Part shown: piece by piece, positions 58,036 to 64,000 of the stretch | How positions within the stretch are numbered: the stretch's first letter is position 1 | Layout: each line of letters begins with the position of its first letter | From: Palaemon carinicauda | Lineage: Eukaryota > Arthropoda > Malacostraca > Decapoda > Palaemonidae | Reading direction: 5' to 3' | DNA length: 64,000 nucleotides | Assembly: GCF_036898095.1 (NCBI RefSeq) | Contig: NC_090765.1 | Span: forward strand, 29,321,067 to 29,385,066 | Program-made: the position numbers and the translations under genes | Notes under the pieces: model-generated | Seen by the model: the letters and a program-made list of their open reading frames with translations, nothing else | Database searches by the model: none | Told to the model about the DNA's origin: nothing

Positions 58036-60749
58036 TAATAATGCACATTTTCATATTTACCATTAACTAATATTGGATAGTATAAGGCAATCTATATTAA
58101 CACTTTTGAATCTGTAACAACCAATTTTTAGTCTGACTGTCCTTGATACTGTCAACTTTCCATTATTAATCCCTCAAGAAAGTTTAATCAAGTGCAGAGA
58201 TTATATGGTATGTCATGTCAGGTACACCAGAAACCTCAGCTTCCATTAAGCTCGAGATCATGTGCGGAACATCTTAAAGTGATGTGCGAAAGAGACAAAG
58301 AGAAGTTATTTGAACTTGTCAAGGTAATCACATAAAGCGAAGAATTTCAAGTTCCGTGAGGACAAAGTACAAATATCAGTGGCTCATTTCCTCCCAGTAG
58401 ATTTCATCCCAACGATTCATGAATATTCTCATTTTCAATTCAGCAGTGTATTTTTCGCAAAGGCAACATCTCTTCAGATAGCAGTGAACATCTTTTTTTT
58501 TTTCCTCTGAAAAACTTGAGAATATATTCTTTATAATATCCTACTAAGGAAGACTCACCAAGAGTCTATAGGCCCTCCAATCTGCATGGCATCAGCAGCG
58601 AAATTAAGGCATATAATTGCTAAAGGAAATAAATGTGATTAGTATTCTATTAAGTGGATATCTTCTAAAAACACCTAGATCACTGAGCTGCTTTGTATCA
58701 CCCATAGGAGAAAAAATTCATTGAATATCGAATGATAGTGATAATAATAGAAAGTAAGAGAAAAACAGAAAATAGGTGTATTCCAAAACTATTTTTTTCC
58801 TTTTCTGCATAGTCTGGTTAATCTTCAAAAGATGGTTATTTGCCTATGCATATTCTTTTTTTTATTTGAAGGTTAGAAAAACAGAATGACTAACCTAAAT
58901 ATGTGTTCAATGTCTATTTTATAACATTCATATATTTGGTAAATTATATTTCTTTCCTTTTGCAGCATTATATCCTTTAAAACATTTATTAGAATGTAGA
59001 AAATGAAAAATGTGTGTTAGAAATAGGAAAAATAAGATCAAATACCTTGTACACATACATGAATACATAATTCTAGACTATACATTTATACATGCACAAA
59101 ATAGTTACAGGTCGGTCGGTGTATATTGCCCGGACTGGGGCTCTTCGACTCTAGGTCATAGCCCCAAACAGGTGCAGAACCGACCTTACGATCGGTTCCG
59201 CTGTTACAAGTTCTCGGCTCTCGAGAGACTTTCTTTTTACTCAGCGGCTCTTCTCAGAGCTGTCCCACAAAGTAACAGGTGATCAGTTCACTCAAACAGC
59301 AAGCTCCAACACAACAGGCTCACCTGCTTGGACCTACAATCGCTCAGCTCTTTGAGCATAACTGCAAGTAGGGAGGTGCGGCTGCTCAGCACCAAGAGCA
59401 TAACTGCTAGGGGACCAGGAAACCAGGTCCATACTGGAACCGAAGTAATAATTTTTAGTAATAGGTAAAAGTAGCGACATCAGCAAGTCCAAGTATAGTC
59501 TCGGCAGTCGTTCGAGCATTTGACAATAACGCTGAGGTATGGCAGTGGCTATTCTTCATTCCCTTCACTAAAGGTTGGGTCTTTGTGTTCACACAAGTGT
59601 GTGTGCTTAATTGAGAGTCAACAGTTCCGGCAGAGCTAAAACATTCAGCTCAGCAGAAGACTGGACTCCGAGCCTTATTCTCAACTAGTTGAAAAAAGCA
59701 GCTAGCCAAGTCTAAGGACGACAGTCATTGGTGGCGATAATCTTGTAGCGGACAGGGGAACTTGGTGTCCTCTATGCTAGATAAGCGCTGGCTGAGAGGT
59801 CTTTCCTGTGCGCGAGTCTGTTAACAACCCTTTCCTGATGAGTGTGATTCATGACACTTCAGTACAGTGTTCAATGGTTAAATGGGCCCTTTGAAAGGGA
59901 ATCAACAGCTCACTTGTCTATTCAGACAGATATTGGCAGAAGAGCGTAAGTGGACACAAACTTCAGGTGTAATGTCAGAAACAGAAAGCAACATTAATCT
60001 CTGTAGGCTGCAAGTAGAGGTCTTGAAGGGTGTCTATATTAAATACAAGGAGTGATCTTGGGGCTCCAGGGGACTATCTTTACGAATAAAATCTAAATTT
60101 CTGCTATATACAATGATATATTTAATGAAATAAAATTCATAATGAACGCAGACTTAATACGTAGAGAAATGCAAACAAGAGATATGAATTTTAATGAACA
60201 ACATGCAATCAAGATCAGTAAATAATTTATCCTAGAATATAATGCTTAAAAGAAATAACAACCATTGAACCATTTCATACAAGCATCCAAGACTGTCGTA
60301 GAAATTGACCTGTTGTGACGTCACGAGTATAGTTTGTTCATTATAGATTTCTCAGATCCGTCGCTTTGGACAGCTGCTCTTATAATCATGGCCATAGCCC
60401 CCAAGAGACACTAGAAACACACAGTATGTGCTCTTGTGCAATTGGTTACTCTGCATCGAGAACGTAACTGCAAGATGTAAACTTTTACTCAACTTCTTAT
60501 AGAGTCGACCAGGAGAACCAGTTCACTCACAATACAACCAGAAAGACCCTGCAGGGCAGGCACAGCTGCTCAGCCCAAAGAGCGTGACTGCAGGACACAA
60601 AAATCAGGCTCCTCATGGAAGCGAAGGGAATAGTTTTAGTGGTAGAGAAAGTTTTATAGCAGCAAGTCTTTAGTGAGATGGGCAGCGCTAATCTCGACAA
60701 GGACTCACTTGGTAGATCTGATCTGTTTAGGAGCTGGGCAGACACTGTC
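58036..60749. other. stretch without genes; diverged internal repeats
   Basis: 58,036-59,100 shows no feature. 59,270-59,520 and 60,440-60,700 are diverged copies of one sequence (AGAGCATAACTGC against AGAGCGTGACTGC, CAGCTGCTCAGC against GGCTGCTCAGC). A third partial relative lies at 62,970-63,110 (GAACTTGGTGTCC in both 59,758 and 63,031). No credible coding frame was found. These look like parts of an unclassified large repeat. Confidence 0.5.
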
Positions 60750-61218
60750 GAGCATGGAATACATATAGGCTGTGAGCCGAGAGGGTTAGTCGGTACCATA
60801 CAGATGGAGTAAGACTCATTGTGATTTCTAGGAAGATATATGTCCCTAGATATGAAAAAAAATGAAAGCAGTGTATAACTCTCAGCCATCTCTGTTTTAT
60901 CAACCAAAATGTACATAAGGCGGTTTCACTTTGAAGAAAAATGAGATATTTGCTAAAATTGGAAACAAATACATTTTTAAGGACCGCACAGTGCCAATGA
61001 TATGCATACTGTATGCCAACTAATATTGTAATGAGGACATAGAACATTGTTGTGAGTTATCAACAAAATTTTAAATAATGACATAACATATGTTAAATTT
61101 AGTAAAGAAAGTGGTTGAAATCGCCTGGAGTTTGGAGTTCATATTGTAAATTTTTTACAATATTTCGAAAATGAAAAACTTCCAGAGTAACATTTAACCC
61201 CTCAAAATCTTCACAAGG
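60750..61218 (+). repeat. left arm of a large fold-back
   Basis: It is inverted relative to 63,215-63,722. Shared words include GGAAGATATATGTCCCTAGA, GATATTTGCTAAAATT and AACTTCCAGAGTAACATTT. The arms are about 470 and 510 bp with many small differences. Confidence 0.85.
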
Positions 61219-62076
<858 letters not shown>

Positions 62077-62199
62077 CTTCTACAGAAATAATGTAAATTA
62101 TTGTACATAGGATAGAATAAAATGTGATATTAATATATTTACAAACAATAGAAAAAAAGTCTGCTGCCAATTGTACGTCTTGGTCCATTTCTTAATAAC

Positions 62200-62352
62200 G
62201 GGGGCGAAACAACTCTTATATTGACGGCGAAACGACTCCTATGTTGACGGCGAACAGACTCCTCAAAGTGTGGGTGCAATTAGGACAGCGAATCGACTTA
62301 CCCCGGGGGCGAAAGTGATTGACCGCGAAACCGACTGACAGCGAAACGTCTA
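62200..62352 (+). repeat. cluster of a degenerate GCGAAACGACT motif, about seven units
   Basis: The words GGCGAAACAACTC, GGCGAAACGACTCC, GGCGAACAGACTCC, GCGAATCGACTT, GGCGAAAGTGATT, GCGAAACCGACTG and GCGAAACGTCTA occur at intervals of about 16-29 bp between 62,203 and 62,352. It is a short degenerate array with irregular spacing in otherwise AT-rich DNA. Confidence 0.75.
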
Positions 62353-62960
62353 TAACTCGCTGGAACATGGTGAGACTGCTGGAGTGGAGTCCTGGACCTG
62401 GGTGTTGGCAGGTGGTGTGCTGGTATTTCCTTTTATCTTCTTTGTAGCAGGAGGTTCCACTGGAGAGGGAAAGAAGACAGGAGTTGTGGCAGGGGCTCTG
62501 GGAGTGACCCAGTACGGACAAGAAGAGGTATAGGGAAGAGTACTCGAGGTGGCTGAGTTGTCCAGGACTTCTAACCACCTATCAAATTGACCAGGAGGAT
62601 GGAAGTCAGCAATGACAGTAGTTGTATCTATCAGTGGAAGGACTTCTTTAAACATTGTAGGCTCCCTGTTTCTGCCAGTCATTATGTGGTACGAGAGGTC
62701 GTGTTACAGGTTGCACAAGTTGCATGTGCACACTGCCTTGTACTCAATAGCCATATTTGTAAATATATCGATATCTGACTCCCAGCTCATCAGCCAAGAA
62801 GAAAGTATAGAGAAAAGTGGCTACTCGGTCTCTGTGGTATGCTGTGTATCCCACACAATCTTTGCAATATTATGCACAGTGGATATGCTCCGCTTTGTAG
62901 CAGAACTTGCTGAGGAAGGCCTTGCGTTTGGTGTTCCTCTGTAGGTCGTTAGCAGACTGA
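62353..62960 (-). other. unrecognised reading frame, minus strand
   Basis: The frame 62,350-62,682 (110 codons) starts MTGRNREPTMFKEV and has a hydrophilic first half with PPGQFDRWLEVLDN and a Pro/Thr/Ser-rich second half with a basic PATKKIKG. The less AT-biased composition compared with its surroundings makes it worth noting. Upstream (to about 62,960) there is more open text on the minus strand, interrupted by stops. I do not recognise a family. It may be a degraded transposon protein or an exon. Confidence 0.35.
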
Positions 62961-63185
62961 AGGGCTGAAAATTTGAGCTCAGCAGTAAGTTGGACTATGT
63001 GCTGGTGTCCCGCGCCAGGTAAGTCTGGGAGAACTTGGTGTCCCCTGTGCCGTGTAAACAGGTTTTTGGGCTAGCAGAAAGATCCTCATAGTATGGGAGC
63101 TGAGCTGAGACAACTTGAGAAGTTGTTGTTGTTGTTGGGGTATTAAAGCCAACACTTGTTGTTGGCACGGGCCTTTCCCTTGGTT

Positions 63186-63273
63186 GGCCCGTAGTATAAC
63201 TTGAGAAGATTTTGAGAAGTCAAATGTTTGGCCCGTAGTATAACTTGAGAAGATTTTGAGAAGTCAAATGTTA
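63186..63273 (+). repeat. 44-bp direct duplication
   Basis: GGCCCGTAGTATAACTTGAG begins at 63,186 and again at 63,230. The two 44-bp units are identical. The first is preceded by a (GTT)n tract and GGCACGGGCCTTTCCC. Confidence 0.95.
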
Positions 63274-63722
63274 CTCTGGAAGTTTTTCTTTTTTGAAAAA
63301 TTGACAGAAACGTATTATGTGAATTCTGAATTCCAAGGAATGTCGGTCACATTTTTTTCACAATTCCTCATATTTTTTTGTCATTATTTGAAAATTTTAT
63401 TTGATAACCCACACAGATGTTCTATATTCTTAGTACTATATTGGATGGCATCCAGTATGCAAATTATTGCCAATATGTGGTCCGCAATAAAAGTATTTTT
63501 GTAATTTTAGCAAATATCACATTTTTCGTCGAAGCGAGACAGTTATTTAACAATATTTTTGAGTGATATCACAGGGATGACCGACAGTTATACACTGCTA
63601 ACACTTTTTTATATCTAGGGACATATATCTTCCTAAAAATCACAGTTAACCTTACTCCATCTTCATGGTACCAAACGGACAATTTTGGAGGATCTGGCTC
63701 ATAGCCTAATATGGATGTATAG
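63215..63722 (-). repeat. right arm of a large fold-back
   Basis: It is the inverted partner of 60,750-61,218, collinear in reverse complement from AACATTTGACTTCTCAAAAT through the region of 63,520 (AAAAATGTGATATTTGCTAA) to the word for GGCTCATAGCCTA at about 63,697. Beyond 63,722 no match to the left side is seen. Confidence 0.85.
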
Positions 63723-64000
63723 GATTAGAGAACAAAGAGGGTAACTAAAGTAAATCATGCAAGATAGAAATAAAACAGGAATAGTAACAAAAAAGATTAT
63801 GCATGAGATAACTAGAAAAGCAAAAGGTAACTAAAGTAAATCATGCACATGTTGAATAAAGATGGAAAAAATAAAGATAAAGTGTGACCTGTCATGTGTT
63901 GTTCCAGTGTATACCGTGTTGAAACTGTCTGAATTGCATTTACGTGGTTTCTTGCTTATTAATAACTAAATAAACTTGGTATTTTAGATTTTTATAAATG

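Overview
The window looks like nuclear DNA of an invertebrate, most likely a decapod crustacean. The host sequence is AT-rich and crowded with microsatellites: (GA)n, (CA)n, (TA)n, (TTA)n and (TTC)n. It carries tRNA-derived SINEs, decayed non-LTR reverse transcriptases, DIRS-type retrotransposons (established as widespread in decapods) and canonical spliceosomal snRNA genes. I see no ordinary host protein-coding gene. The species cannot be fixed from this sequence alone.

Layout. 1-27,508 is accessory repeat DNA. It holds five copies of a (TTA)n-headed dispersed repeat, three copies of one tRNA-derived SINE, one copy of a second tRNA-related element with terminal inverted repeats, two or three non-LTR RT remnants, several minisatellites, a perfect 61-bp hairpin and one 500-N gap. 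27,509-51,361 is GC-richer and is, in my reading, one full DIRS element (outer, about 8.4 kb of its own sequence) interrupted by two further DIRS elements: nested-1 at 27,762-34,664 in its 5' leader and nested-2 at 37,416-45,995 in its gag gene. Each of the three has its own matching pair of inverted terminal repeats and is flanked by the same trinucleotide on both sides. Each encodes Gag, reverse transcriptase/RNase H (RT/RH) and a tyrosine recombinase (YR). All three carry disabling mutations. Nested-2 and outer keep the internal complementary region (ICR) that joins the complements of both ends; nested-1 has lost it. A fourth, older and truncated DIRS copy lies on the minus strand at 53,325-56,400. 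Related non-coding repeats flank the DIRS cluster in inverted orientation (26,728-27,440 and 52,585-53,300).

56,453-58,035 holds the only evidently functional host genes: a U2 snRNA on the minus strand and a U1 snRNA on the plus strand, divergently oriented about 1.2 kb apart. 58,036-64,000 is diverged repeat DNA, including a roughly 2.9-kb fold-back structure (arms 60,750-61,218 and 63,215-63,722) whose spacer holds a long (TA)n tract and a cluster of a GCGAAAC-type motif.

How the parts work together. In the DIRS family, Gag packages the RNA, RT/RH copies it, the ICR helps to make a circular DNA, and YR integrates the circle without an integrase-type staggered cut. The copies here show every part of that cycle, but no single copy is intact.
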